Source of the DNA: Clostridia bacterium
GTDB lineage: Bacteria; Bacillota; Clostridia; Oscillospirales; CAG-382
Direction: 5' to 3'
Assembly: GCA_017561145.1 (NCBI GenBank)
Contig: JAFZDO010000024.1
Span: 1 to 64,000 of the forward strand
Length of the DNA: 64,000 nt
A program made the translations under genes and the position numbers. The notes beneath the pieces were generated by a model. It worked only from the letters and a program-made list of their open reading frames with translations, searched no databases and was not told where the DNA came from. Positions 25,304 through 33,842 of the stretch are shown piece after piece (the first letter of the stretch is position 1; each line of letters begins with the position of its first letter).

Positions 25304-25370
25304 TGGAACTGCCTCCTTTTTTGTTTTCATCTATTAAGACGAAAAAATTATGCGTTTTGTCACATATTTT
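25160..25370. repeat. Duplicated 5' gene segment (with 26833-27043)
   Basis: About 210 bases covering the leader, ribosome binding site, signal peptide and first mature codons of the two lipoprotein genes are the same in both copies except for a few bases. The partner copy is 26833-27043. Confidence 0.8.
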
Positions 25371-25452
25371 TTTAAAAACAAAGCCTCGTTATGAGGCCTT
25401 GTTATAATTATATTTAATCGACCGAAACGTGATCTCTCGCAAGAATCGGGTG
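25355..25452. repeat. Intergenic repeat copy B
   Basis: The counterpart of 24331-24427. Here it holds the true 3' end of the lipoprotein gene at 25414 (last codons HPILARDHVSVD), its terminator (stem GCCTC/GAGGC near 25383-25398, T-run on the minus strand) and the motif TTTTGTCACAT that recurs at 27028. Confidence 0.75.
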
Positions 25453-26976
25453 CCCGAGCGATTCGTCGATCTCCCAATTCATGCCGTCCAAAAGACCGTC
25501 AAGCGTTTTTTCGTCGGTCAGCTTGGATTTTTTAACTGCTTTGCCGATAACGCTCTTTTCAACCGTTGTATCGAGATAAAAGCAATTATCGCACAAATCG
25601 ACGAGATAGTCATAAGTACCTTCGTTACCGATTATCGCACCGTGATTGACCGAAGCGGTCACCTGCCCTAAATTGAGTGCGCCGTCAAGACGGAAATCGC
25701 CCAAGCCGTCGACCGAGCAAAGCACAACCTTGCCCACAATGCCACCTGCAAAGCGGTCCTGATCATCGGGCTGACTGTGATCATCGTTAATAATGTCTTC
25801 TTCATACGCTACAGTTACGTTTCCGACGTTAAGCACGTCCATCACCCACAGCGAGCTTTGTTCTTCCCAAACGGAACCGATTATACCTCCCGCTTGCTCT
25901 GCGCTTAGGATTTCTCCGTAGTTCACGCAGGATGCCAATACCGAAGCTCCCGAATCGTACGAGCTATGTCCGAGTATACCGCCTCCGTAAAATTTTGCCG
26001 TCACGCTTCCTTTGTTTACGCAGCATCTTATAACGCTTCTGCCCTGACCGCATGCAATACCTGCGGCATCGGTTCCGTTGATCATGCCATAGTTAACGCA
26101 ACCGTAAATTTCTCCGCCTTTTATTCGGTTTGCGATTCCTGCGGAGCTTCCGTTTTCCGAGGATATGCTGCCGTAATTATCACTCCAAATAACTTCAGAG
26201 TTTTCCGCATCAAATACAATGCCCGCGGCAAATGCGCTTGCAACGTCGGCATAATTTACGCAACCGATGATCTGCGAGTCAACGGCGTTAATAACGATAC
26301 CCGCCGCATAAACGAAAGTCTTTTCGTTTTCGCCGTAAAGCTTTCCCTTGCCCAGCTTAATATTTGATATTTGTGCACCCTCGATATTTGCGAACAAGCC
26401 TATTGTTTTTTTGTTTTTGTCGCCGGCGCAATAAATACCGCTTATTTCCTTTAATTCGGCCTTGTAGGAATAAAAAGCTCCGACCTTCTCTTCGCTGCCG
26501 CCGACAAATTGTCCCTTGAACGGGGTCTTCGTTCCGATCGGCTCCCATACGTTTTCGGGAGGGTTATTTTCCCAATCGTCGATATCGTCGGTGGGATTCA
26601 TTTCGATATCGTTACGCAACAAAACAACGTCACCCTCAAAATCAATTCCCTTTTCATTAACAAGGTAAACGAAATTATAAAGCTGCTCTATATTGTCGAT
26701 GCAATATATTTTCGACGAGGCATTTCTTTTGAATACCTCGGCAAAATAATCGGACATTTTAAGCTCTTCGGGCTCCGATTCAACCGAAGCGTCATCGCTT
26801 TCGTCATCGCTTTCGTCATCGCTTTTGTCATCGCTGTCAGCTTGCAGATCCTTCGATTCTGCGCTCTGCTCCGCGACGCTTTCATCGCCGCTTTCAACAT
26901 CTACCGTCTCGTTACATCCTACGAGGAAAGTGAAAATAAATGCGAATACAACCAATAATGCCAATATTTTTTTCAT
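25414..26976 (-). CDS. Lipoprotein with GLUG-like beta-helix repeats, tandem copy 2
   Basis: A 520-residue lipoprotein with the same signal peptide and first 40-odd residues as its tandem partner. A short acidic repeat follows (SDDKSDDESDDESDD, from 12-base DNA repeats). From about residue 85 the protein reads IYCIDNIEQLYNFVYLVNEKG and then GTKTPFKGQFVG, followed by many Gly/Asn-rich units such as GCVNYGMINGTDAAGIACG and SCVNYGEILSAEQAGGIIG. These are typical of the GLUG-type right-handed beta-helix seen in surface adhesins. Start: ATG 26976 with AAGGAGG. It has a promoter and a terminator. A function in surface binding is inferred. Confidence 0.85.
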   Translation of the reverse strand: MKKILALLVVFAFIFTFLVGCNETVDVESGDESVAEQSAESKDLQADSDDKSDDESDDESDDASVESEPEELKMSDYFAEVFKRNASSKIYCIDNIEQLYNFVYLVNEKGIDFEGDVVLLRNDIEMNPTDDIDDWENNPPENVWEPIGTKTPFKGQFVGGSEEKVGAFYSYKAELKEISGIYCAGDKNKKTIGLFANIEGAQISNIKLGKGKLYGENEKTFVYAAGIVINAVDSQIIGCVNYADVASAFAAGIVFDAENSEVIWSDNYGSISSENGSSAGIANRIKGGEIYGCVNYGMINGTDAAGIACGQGRSVIRCCVNKGSVTAKFYGGGILGHSSYDSGASVLASCVNYGEILSAEQAGGIIGSVWEEQSSLWVMDVLNVGNVTVAYEEDIINDDHSQPDDQDRFAGGIVGKVVLCSVDGLGDFRLDGALNLGQVTASVNHGAIIGNEGTYDYLVDLCDNCFYLDTTVEKSVIGKAVKKSKLTDEKTLDGLLDGMNWEIDESLGHPILARDHVSVD

Positions 26977-27050
26977 TGGAACTGCCTCCTTTTTTGTTTT
27001 CATCTATTAATACGAAAAAATTATGCGTTTTGTCACATATTTTTTAAAAT

Positions 27051-27079
27051 ATTTTAACATACCGAAAAAAACGTGTCAA
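27051..27079 (-). promoter_or_regulatory. Promoter of the tandem lipoprotein genes
   Basis: TTGACA (27079-27074), 17-base spacer, TAAAAT (27056-27051). It lies just outside the duplicated segment, so only copy 2 owns it. Confidence 0.65.
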
Positions 27080-27106
27080 CAGGTCGTTTATCGGCGGTAA
27101 AAAATG

Positions 27107-27135
27107 TTTACAACACCTCTTATCGGTGCTATAAT
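27107..27135 (+). promoter_or_regulatory. Promoter of tldD-tldE
   Basis: TTTACA (27107-27112), 17-base spacer, TATAAT (27130-27135), 30 bases before the TTG start. Confidence 0.7.
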
Positions 27136-27165
27136 ATAAATAAAGACATCAAGGAGGTTTTAATT

Positions 27166-28551
27166 TTGCTTAAGGATATATTGACTCCAAAAAAGGCGTT
27201 ATTTTTACCTAATGCACACACCGAGCTTCGCGGTCAGCTTTCGCGCTCACGCGGGGTATCGATAATTTCGGGCAACCTTACCGGCAACTCGCGTCAGGAC
27301 GTTTCGGGCATTTCCGCAAGGGTTTACAAAAACGGCACCTACGGCTTTGCTTCGATGGCGGAATACTCGGCGGATGCAGCGAAGGAGGTTCTTCGCGCCG
27401 CGAACGAAAACGCCGAATTTATGGATAAAAACGTAAACAAGGGCAGACCTATGCTCCCTCAATTGAGCAACGGCAGACAGTTTATGATCAACGACGTTCC
27501 CGATGCCGAGCAAAGGCTTTACGTTGATTTTGCAAAAAGCGTTGACGCTTATATTTCGGGAAAATACAAAAACCTTGCAAGCCGTTCCGTTATCGCGCGT
27601 GAGGATTCGATGGAAAAGCTTCTTTGCGTTTCGAACGGATTCGATGCACACACCTGCTTGCAGCGCTCGTATATTTACGTTTTTCTTAACGCCGAAACCG
27701 AAAGCGGCGTTCCCGTTGAGCTTTTCAAGGCGTTTGGCGGTGAGGGCGGATTTGAAGCGAATTTCAAAAATCCCGAATCGCTTTACGGCGAGATCGATGC
27801 GCTTTACGAGCGACTTATGCAAAAGCGCGAGGGCATTTATGCCGATGCGGGCGAAAAGACGGTAGTTTTGGGCGGTATGATGACGGGTATGCTCGCACAC
27901 GAGGCGGTCGGTCACACCGTTGAAGCCGACCTTGTGCTCGGCGGAAGCGTTGCAGGCCCCAATCTCCATAAGCAGGTTGCAAGCGAGATAGTAAGCCTTA
28001 CCGACTTTGCGCACACCGCATTCGGCAAAAAGACGCCTTTGCCCGTTTACGTCGATGACGAGGGCGTCGAGGCGAAGGATGCGAAGATCATTGAAAACGG
28101 AATACTTGTAGGATATATGAACAACCGCGAATCGGCGCAACGCTTCGGTATGGAGCCCTGCGGAAACGCAAGAGCTTGGGCGTTCTCGGACGAGCCGCTT
28201 ATCCGCATGCGTAACACCGCGGTACTTCCCGGCAAGGACAAGCTTGAGGATATTATCGCAAGCGTTGACGACGGATATTATCTTATTGATTCGAGCAACG
28301 GTCAGGCAGATACGACGGGCGAATTTATGTTCGGCGTTTCGATGGGCTATGAAATAAAGAACGGTAAGCTTGGCCGAGCGCTTCTCGACACCACCATTTC
28401 CGGCGTTGCATTCAATATGCTCAAGACCGTCGATATGGTTTCGGACGAGGTTACCTGGTCGAGCTCGGGCTTCTGCGGCAAAAAGCAGCCTATGCCCGTT
28501 GGTATGGGTGGTCCCGCTTTGCGCTGTAAGGTTATGATCGGAGGTCGCTGA
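27166..28551 (+). CDS. tldD: TldD metalloprotease subunit
   Basis: TldD is the catalytic half of the TldD/TldE protease, which degrades unfolded peptides and in some bacteria matures modified peptides. The zinc motif HEAVGH is in AHEAVGHTVEADLVL near residue 245, and the C-terminal half shows GYMNNRESAQRFGMEPCGNA and STNGQ-like SSNGQADTTGEFMFGVSMGYEI. I placed the start at the TTG at 27166, seven bases after AAGGAGG; the earlier in-frame start is upstream of the -10. Length is 461, slightly shorter than Escherichia coli TldD. It overlaps functionally with tldE two bases later. Confidence 0.95.
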   Translation: MLKDILTPKKALFLPNAHTELRGQLSRSRGVSIISGNLTGNSRQDVSGISARVYKNGTYGFASMAEYSADAAKEVLRAANENAEFMDKNVNKGRPMLPQLSNGRQFMINDVPDAEQRLYVDFAKSVDAYISGKYKNLASRSVIAREDSMEKLLCVSNGFDAHTCLQRSYIYVFLNAETESGVPVELFKAFGGEGGFEANFKNPESLYGEIDALYERLMQKREGIYADAGEKTVVLGGMMTGMLAHEAVGHTVEADLVLGGSVAGPNLHKQVASEIVSLTDFAHTAFGKKTPLPVYVDDEGVEAKDAKIIENGILVGYMNNRESAQRFGMEPCGNARAWAFSDEPLIRMRNTAVLPGKDKLEDIIASVDDGYYLIDSSNGQADTTGEFMFGVSMGYEIKNGKLGRALLDTTISGVAFNMLKTVDMVSDEVTWSSSGFCGKKQPMPVGMGGPALRCKVMIGGR

Positions 28552-28553
28552 TA

Positions 28554-29855
28554 ATGGAAAAATACAAAATTATCGCGTCGCGCATTATCGAAAGAGTAAA
28601 AGAAAAGGGCGCAGATATGGCGCACTGCTCGGTTCGCGAAAGCGAAATGCGCGAATTTAATATCGACGGAAACGAATTTTCGCTTTTCCGCACTCTTTTC
28701 AACCGCTACGTCGGCATCACCGTGTTTATCGGCGGTAAAAAGGGCTCGGTTTCGATAAACCGATTCGACGACGAATCGATCGACGAAGCGATCGTCAACT
28801 GTATCGCCGCCGCAAACGTTGCGACCCCCGACAGTGCTTGGGAGCTTGCAAGCGGCAACGGCGAAAAGCATTTTTCACGCGGGGCGCTTGTTCCCGATAC
28901 CGAAAAGCTCTTCTTCCGCACAAAGGAGCTTGCCGAGGACATTAAATGCCGCCATCCGAAAATAATTATCGAGCAGATGATAACAAAACACGTTTGCTCC
29001 AAGGGCGTTTATATGAGCACGACGGGCAACTGCTATTTCAGCGAAAGCGGAAAATACGTTGCCGAGCTTATGTATTCGGCGCACGAGGGAGATAAGTCAA
29101 CCTCCTTCTTTGGAAGCGACGTTACTGTTACCGACCTTGATAAGCCCTTTATCGATTGCGCGTTTATCGAGCGCGAGCTTACCGACGTCGAGAATCAAAT
29201 CGAATCGGCTTCGACCGACGGAAAATTCACGGGCACCGTAATTTTCACTCCCGGTTGTCTTGTAAGCACGGTATTCGGCAATATCTGCGGCAGCTTTGCA
29301 TCCGACGGAGTGCTTTTGGACGGCACATCGCTTTGGAAGGACAAATTGGGCAGCAAGGTAGCCGACGAAAGAATTACGGTATCCTTTAATCCAAGCGACG
29401 AACGAATAGTCAACGGCGAAATATTTACGGGCGAGGGCTATTTATCGGAGGACTACGATTTTATTAAGGACGGCGTGCTGAACAGCTTTATGCTTTCGCA
29501 ATACGTCGCAAACAAGACCGGAAACAAGCGTGCGGGAAACAGCTCGTTTGCAATGATAGTCAAAAACGGCGAAAAGACGCTTGACGAAATAATAAAGAGC
29601 ATTGACAAGGGCGTTATTATCGGACGCTTTTCGGGCGGTCAGCCCGGTACCAACGGCGAATTTTCGGGCGTTGCAAAAAACGGCTTCTTTATTGAAAACG
29701 GTAAGATCGGCAAGGCGATAAGCGAAACGATGATAAGCGGCAACCTCGCCTCGATGCTTAACAATCTTGTTGCAATAAGCAAGGAAACGCTTGTCGACGG
29801 AACGGTCGTTGCGCCCTATATGGCATTTGACGGCATCACCGTTTCGGGCAAGTAA
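28554..29855 (+). CDS. tldE: TldE/PmbA-like protease subunit
   Basis: A 433-residue homologue of TldD that lacks the HExxxH zinc site, as expected for TldE/PmbA. Conserved blocks include ISVNRF-type GSVSINRFDDESIDEA, GKFTGTVIFTPGCLVST and the C-terminal FSGGQPGTNGEFSGVAKNGF. It completes the heterodimeric protease. Its ribosome site GGAGG lies in the last codons of tldD, so translation is coupled. A terminator follows. No peptide precursor gene is visible next to the pair. Confidence 0.94.
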   Translation: MEKYKIIASRIIERVKEKGADMAHCSVRESEMREFNIDGNEFSLFRTLFNRYVGITVFIGGKKGSVSINRFDDESIDEAIVNCIAAANVATPDSAWELASGNGEKHFSRGALVPDTEKLFFRTKELAEDIKCRHPKIIIEQMITKHVCSKGVYMSTTGNCYFSESGKYVAELMYSAHEGDKSTSFFGSDVTVTDLDKPFIDCAFIERELTDVENQIESASTDGKFTGTVIFTPGCLVSTVFGNICGSFASDGVLLDGTSLWKDKLGSKVADERITVSFNPSDERIVNGEIFTGEGYLSEDYDFIKDGVLNSFMLSQYVANKTGNKRAGNSSFAMIVKNGEKTLDEIIKSIDKGVIIGRFSGGQPGTNGEFSGVAKNGFFIENGKIGKAISETMISGNLASMLNNLVAISKETLVDGTVVAPYMAFDGITVSGK

Positions 29856-29870
29856 ACACGCATAAAACAA

Positions 29871-29897
29871 AAAGGACTCAAACGAGTCCTTTTTTTA
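29871..29897. terminator. Bidirectional terminator, tldE / LURP-one-like gene
   Basis: Stem AAAGGACTC/GAGTCCTTT around AAAC, T-run after it. The same hairpin recurs at 30523-30538. Confidence 0.85.
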
Positions 29898-29927
29898 TTC
29901 AAAGCAATTCTCGGCTTTTGCAATATC

Positions 29928-30401
29928 CTAATTTTTCCTTGAGCATTTTTCGGCATCGATCGCCAGAACGAGCATCAGCGCATATAACGTATCCCTCTGA
30001 TCGCGCACATCAATCGAATAGGTGTCCGTCCAGTTCCAGACCTCCTTCGTTACGTATGCAACGCCGTAGCCCTCGGAATTGACGATCGAATAATCCCATT
30101 CAAGCCAATCGCCCTCAACGCGCCAGCCGTTATAGTCGATGTTAAACTTGGGCTTGAAAAAGGAAAATTCTTTGCGGATACATCCTGCATAACTGTTTCC
30201 GATATACATTTCGAACTTTGGCAGCCAGGTAAGTATTTTTTCTTTAACACAGCCCAACTCGTTGCCAAAGACATCATAAATGCGGAGCAGATGTCCCCAC
30301 GCAAGCGCTCCCTTTACGACGAACACAGTATTTCCTGCTTCGTCATAAATATCATAGCTGTCAAACCACGAGAAGAATCTTTGCTTAAATAACAGTCTCA
30401 T
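29928..30401 (-). CDS. LURP-one-related protein
   Basis: A 157-residue protein of the LURP-one/Tubby-like beta-barrel type: LLFKQRFFSWFDSYDIYDEAGNTVF, then GHLLRIYDVFGNELGCVKEK, DYNGWRVEGDWLEWDYSI and a final DTLYALMLVLAIDAE helix. The barrel-plus-helix pattern is shared with phospholipid scramblase-like proteins, but bacterial functions are unknown. Start: ATG 30401 with AGGGGG upstream; an in-frame start six codons earlier covers that site. It has its own promoter and no operon partners. Confidence 0.85.
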   Translation of the reverse strand: MRLLFKQRFFSWFDSYDIYDEAGNTVFVVKGALAWGHLLRIYDVFGNELGCVKEKILTWLPKFEMYIGNSYAGCIRKEFSFFKPKFNIDYNGWRVEGDWLEWDYSIVNSEGYGVAYVTKEVWNWTDTYSIDVRDQRDTLYALMLVLAIDAEKCSRKN

Positions 30402-30441
30402 AATCTTCACCCCCTGCAAAGCCTTTCGTTATCGTAACTAT

Positions 30442-30470
30442 ATTTTAACATACCCGATTCAAAAGCACAA
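30442..30470 (-). promoter_or_regulatory. Promoter of the LURP-one-like gene
   Basis: TTGTGC (30470-30465), 17-base spacer, TAAAAT (30447-30442). Confidence 0.5.
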
Positions 30471-30514
30471 TTACACAACCTTACAAAAATAACATCTCGC
30501 TCTTGTTTAAAAAA

Positions 30515-30545
30515 ACAAAAAAGGACTCAAACGAGTCCTTTTTCT
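30515..30545 (-). terminator. Terminator of xpt
   Basis: Stem AAGGACTC/GAGTCCTT (30521-30540 region), followed on the minus strand by TTTTTTGTTTTTTT. Confidence 0.85.
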
Positions 30546-31130
30546 TTACTTTTGTTCTCTGAATTCAACGCTACCCGTTGCGGCATCCATCGATTCGACT
30601 ATTGCAAGCGATTCAAGGTGATATCCGAGGTTACGTATAACGCGGCCGCCGATCTGGAAGCCCTTTTCGATAGCAATACCAAGTCCCGCAACCGTAGCGC
30701 CTGCGCTTTCAACTATCGATATCAAGCCCTGCAAGGCACAGCCGTTCGCAAGGAAATCGTCGACGATAAGCACGTGATCGTCTGCGCTTAAGAAGCGTTT
30801 GGAAACGATAACGTTGTTTTTGTTCTTATGGGTAAAGGATTCGACCTCTGCAACGAAAACGTCGCCGTCGATATTAACGCTCTTCGACTTCTTCGCAAAG
30901 ACCATTGGAACGCCGAAGCATCTTGCGACCGAGCAGGCGATTGCAATACCCGATGCCTCGATGGTAAGGATTTTGGTAACCTTTTTATCCTTAAAGCGCT
31001 TGTAAAATTCCTCGCCGATTTGGTCCATAAGCGCAACGTCCATCTGGTGATTCAAAAAGCTGTCGACCTTTAAAACGTTACCTTCTTTAACTATGCCGTC
31101 TTTAACAATGCGTTCTTCCAAAAAATTCAT
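30546..31130 (-). CDS. xpt: Xanthine phosphoribosyltransferase
   Basis: Converts xanthine and PRPP to XMP in purine salvage. The 194-residue length is exact for the family. The PRPP loop is [14 protein letters not shown] (residues about 125-138), and the N-terminal block [12 protein letters not shown] and [14 protein letters not shown] are typical. Start: ATG after AAAAGGAG, 13 bases past the flavoprotein stop. It is the last gene of gtrA-flavoprotein-xpt. No purine riboswitch is visible, whereas Bacillus xpt has one. Confidence 0.95.
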   Translation of the reverse strand: MNFLEERIVKDGIVKEGNVLKVDSFLNHQMDVALMDQIGEEFYKRFKDKKVTKILTIEASGIAIACSVARCFGVPMVFAKKSKSVNIDGDVFVAEVESFTHKNKNNVIVSKRFLSADDHVLIVDDFLANGCALQGLISIVESAGATVAGLGIAIEKGFQIGGRVIRNLGYHLESLAIVESMDAATGSVEFREQK

Positions 31131-31143
31131 AGCATTGCTCCTT

Positions 31144-32703
31144 TTATTTCTTGGTTTCGTGATATTCCTTTTCGGTGTTTACACTCCAAACGTTGGATTT
31201 GTCGGTTGCGCCCGAAAGGATGTTTTTGACCGCTTCAAAGGACGTGCACATCGAGTGGTCGAGATTGTTATATCTGTGCTGACCGTTTCTGCCGATACAG
31301 TAAAGATTTTCAATGCCGCTTAAATACTTAACGAGCGTATCCATTTCGGAATAGGTATCGAAATATGCGGGATATGCCTTTTTAACCTTTTCCTCGTGGA
31401 AATCGATAACGCAATCGGTCGATTCGATAAGTCCGACGGTTACCATTTCCTTGATCGCGATCTCGGCAAATTCCGCTTCGGTCATATTCCAATAGTTATC
31501 GCCCTCGGTAACGAAATATTCAAGACCGATCCAGACGGTATTTTCAAGGTCCTTTACCATATAAGGCGACCAGTTGTTATATATCTGGAAGCGTCCCATC
31601 GTTACGCTTCTGTCGTGAACGTAAACCCAGTTGTCGGGGATTATGTTGGAAATGGTCTTGCGCTTGGTCTTGTTCTTAAGCGCAAGCTTGGGGACGAGCA
31701 CACCGAGAGTGATATAATCTCTGTAGGGCAAGCCCTTTGCAATCTCCAATTCCTTTTCGGGAACGTCGTTCATACCCATAACGAGGTCCTTAACGGGCAT
31801 CGAAGAAAGTACGATATCCGCTTCGAGCGTGATTTCCTGTCCTTCGGATTCATAGGTAACGCCGGTAAGAACGTTTTCCCCGTTCTTGTGGATCTTTACT
31901 ACCTTGCAGTTTTTAAGGATCTTACCGCCGTGCTTTACTACCTCGTCAGCGGCGATCTCCCAAAGCTGACCGGGGCCGAGCTTGGGGTATTTGAATTCCT
32001 CGATAAGCGAGGTTTCGACCTTGCGGTTCTTTTTGCCGGGGAGAAGCTTGCCGAACATATCCTTGATTATTGCAACGATAGAAAGGCCTTTAACACGCTG
32101 TGCGCCCCAAGAAGCGTCGATCTCGCTCGGATGTCTGCCCCAAAGGTTTGCGGTATAATGCTCAAAGAACATCGAATAGAGCTTTTTACCGAAGCGGTTG
32201 ATATAAAAGTCCTCAAGCGAATTTTCCTTGCGCTTGAAAATTGCCGATTTGAGATAGCTGAAAACAACAACAACGTCGTTCCAGAGACCCATATTCATAA
32301 AGGTTTCCCATTTAAGCGATATGGGGTAATCGAAGAATTTTTGATTGAAGAATATACGCGAAACTCTGCCGCGGTAGAGCATTACGTGGTCTTCCTTTTC
32401 GGGATCGGGACCGTTTTCGGCAAGAGTGGGGGTTCTTTCAAGCTTAAGATCATCGTAAGAGGGCGAGCCCTGCATGGGAAGAAGCTTGTCCCACCATTCG
32501 TTGACCTCGGGCATTTTGGAGAAGAAGCGGTGTCCGCCCATATCCATACGGTTGCCCTTATAATTTACGGTTTTCGATATACCGCCGAGGTCGTTGCTTT
32601 CTTCAAGCACGGTAACCTCGTAATCGTTTGATTTTGTAACCAATTCATAAGCGGCGGTAAGACCCGCGGGACCTGCGCCGATAACAACCACTTTCTTTGC
32701 CAT
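31144..32703 (-). CDS. FAD-dependent oxidoreductase, protoporphyrinogen oxidase/UDP-galactopyranose mutase-like
   Basis: A 519-residue flavoprotein. The FAD fold starts at [17 protein letters not shown], followed by [14 protein letters not shown] and [11 protein letters not shown]. The region [24 protein letters not shown] and the C-terminal [20 protein letters not shown] are typical of the COG1232 group found in polysaccharide loci, close to sugar mutases. The reaction is unknown; a nucleotide- or lipid-linked sugar is a reasonable guess given the GtrA neighbour. The gtrA stop and this ATG are two bases apart, with AAAGGAG in the gtrA end. Confidence 0.85.
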   Translation of the reverse strand: MAKKVVVIGAGPAGLTAAYELVTKSNDYEVTVLEESNDLGGISKTVNYKGNRMDMGGHRFFSKMPEVNEWWDKLLPMQGSPSYDDLKLERTPTLAENGPDPEKEDHVMLYRGRVSRIFFNQKFFDYPISLKWETFMNMGLWNDVVVVFSYLKSAIFKRKENSLEDFYINRFGKKLYSMFFEHYTANLWGRHPSEIDASWGAQRVKGLSIVAIIKDMFGKLLPGKKNRKVETSLIEEFKYPKLGPGQLWEIAADEVVKHGGKILKNCKVVKIHKNGENVLTGVTYESEGQEITLEADIVLSSMPVKDLVMGMNDVPEKELEIAKGLPYRDYITLGVLVPKLALKNKTKRKTISNIIPDNWVYVHDRSVTMGRFQIYNNWSPYMVKDLENTVWIGLEYFVTEGDNYWNMTEAEFAEIAIKEMVTVGLIESTDCVIDFHEEKVKKAYPAYFDTYSEMDTLVKYLSGIENLYCIGRNGQHRYNNLDHSMCTSFEAVKNILSGATDKSNVWSVNTEKEYHETKK

Positions 32704-32705
32704 TT

Positions 32706-33179
32706 TTATTCTCCTTTATAGACGAAAATCTTACGTCCGATATAATTCCAGATAAGCGCCACACCTGCGGCAACACAGCTTACGAGCATAAAGATAACGG
32801 TGTTTTCCTTGCCGACCGAAAGAAGCGTACAGCCGAGCTGGGTAACGCCGATATTGACAAGCAAGCCGACAAGCGAAACGGCAAGATAGATAAGGAATGC
32901 TTTAACACCCTTGCCGCGCTCCTTTTGCTGTTCGGTGGTGAAAACAAAGAATATAGAAATAAGATAATTTACGATAAGACCTACGATAAATCCGGCTACC
33001 GTCGCAAGAGTAACGCGAACCTCGTTTTCAAAGCCGAACACCGAAAAGGTGCCCATATCGGCAGGTAAGATAAACGAATGGAAAATGGTCTTTGTAAGCA
33101 GGTCAAACACAAAAGCGCTTCCACCCGCAACGAGATATCTGAGTATTTCCTTGATTAAATTTTTCTTTTTGTTTTCCAT
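32706..33179 (-). CDS. GtrA-family membrane protein
   Basis: A 157-residue protein with four hydrophobic helices and the GtrA marks [18 protein letters not shown] at the start and [11 protein letters not shown] in helix two, ending in [14 protein letters not shown]. GtrA-like proteins are thought to help move lipid-linked sugars across the membrane for wall or lipid glycosylation. It is first in an operon with the flavoprotein and xpt, whose combination suggests surface glycan work with a passenger salvage gene. Confidence 0.88.
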   Translation of the reverse strand: MENKKKNLIKEILRYLVAGGSAFVFDLLTKTIFHSFILPADMGTFSVFGFENEVRVTLATVAGFIVGLIVNYLISIFFVFTTEQQKERGKGVKAFLIYLAVSLVGLLVNIGVTQLGCTLLSVGKENTVIFMLVSCVAAGVALIWNYIGRKIFVYKGE

Positions 33180-33209
33180 ATTATCATCCCGTTAAATATA
33201 GTTACATTT

Positions 33210-33238
33210 ATAATACACCCAAAGACGGATTTTGTCAA
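33210..33238 (-). promoter_or_regulatory. Promoter of gtrA-flavoprotein-xpt
   Basis: TTGACA (33238-33233), 17-base spacer ending GGGTG, TATTAT (33215-33210). Confidence 0.75.
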
Positions 33239-33254
33239 CAATTCGATGCAGTTA

Positions 33255-33286
33255 AAAATAAAAAAGCCAAGGCAGATAGCCTTGGC
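33255..33286 (-). terminator. Terminator of secG
   Basis: Stem GCCAAGGC/GCCTTGGC (33266-33273, 33279-33286), followed on the minus strand by TTTTTTATTTTT. Confidence 0.85.
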
Positions 33287-33302
33287 TGATTTAAAAGCTT
33301 TC

Positions 33303-33713
33303 TTATTCGGAAACTTCAGCAGATGCTTCAACGGATGCTTCGGTAGAGGTTTCTGCAACAGAGGATTCAGCAGCAGAAGCTTCGGAAGTGGTCGAAGTAG
33401 TCGAAGTAGTCGAAGTGGTGGAGGTGGTAGAAGTGGTCGAGGTGGTGTTTTCGGTAGTTTCTTCAACAGAACCGATGATGAAGAGAACGAGAACGAGAAC
33501 AACGAAGAGGATAGCGATGATCAAGGTAAGCTTCTGACGAGATTTATCCTTGTTGCCGATGTTGTTCTTTGCAAGATAAGATTCGCTTGCGCCCTGACCT
33601 GCAATAGAATTGCCGAGGCCGTGACGTTTGCCCTGCTGCATGCCGATAAGCACAACGAGAGCAATTGCGAGAACGAGAAGTATACCACCAATAATGTATT
33701 CGATAACGGACAT
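33303..33713 (-). CDS. secG: Preprotein translocase subunit SecG with long Ser/Thr/Glu tail
   Basis: SecG is the small subunit of the SecYEG export channel. The N-terminal 80 residues fit it: helix one (IIGGILLVLAIALVVLIGM), the QQGKRHGLGNSIAGQG loop, and helix two (LTLIIAILFVVLVLVLFII). Family members stop soon after helix two at 70-80 residues. Here about 50 more follow, almost only Thr, Ser, Glu and Ala, partly (TTS)n encoded by 9-base DNA repeats. By known SecG topology that tail would be outside the cell. Start: ATG 33713 after GAAAGGAAA; the earlier in-frame start is before it in the leader. Confidence 0.85.
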   Translation of the reverse strand: MSVIEYIIGGILLVLAIALVVLIGMQQGKRHGLGNSIAGQGASESYLAKNNIGNKDKSRQKLTLIIAILFVVLVLVLFIIGSVEETTENTTSTTSTTSTTSTTSTTSTTSEASAAESSVAETSTEASVEASAEVSE

Positions 33714-33779
33714 AATATTATATTTCCTTTCAACGTATATATGCGGCGACAGAGATATTCCCAATCGCGGCTAAACTAA

Positions 33780-33808
33780 ATAGTACCACAGACAAATCAT
33801 AAATGCAA
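33780..33808 (-). promoter_or_regulatory. Promoter of secG
   Basis: TTGCAT (33808-33803), 17-base spacer ending TGTGG, TACTAT (33785-33780). Confidence 0.6.
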
Positions 33809-33842
33809 TACTCAAGCAAAAAATTAATAATTTGTTCACAAT

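Noticed and set aside
31131..31143. Purine riboswitch before xpt
   Set aside because: The gap to the upstream gene is only 13 bases, and the operon leader before gtrA is too short and lacks the conserved core.
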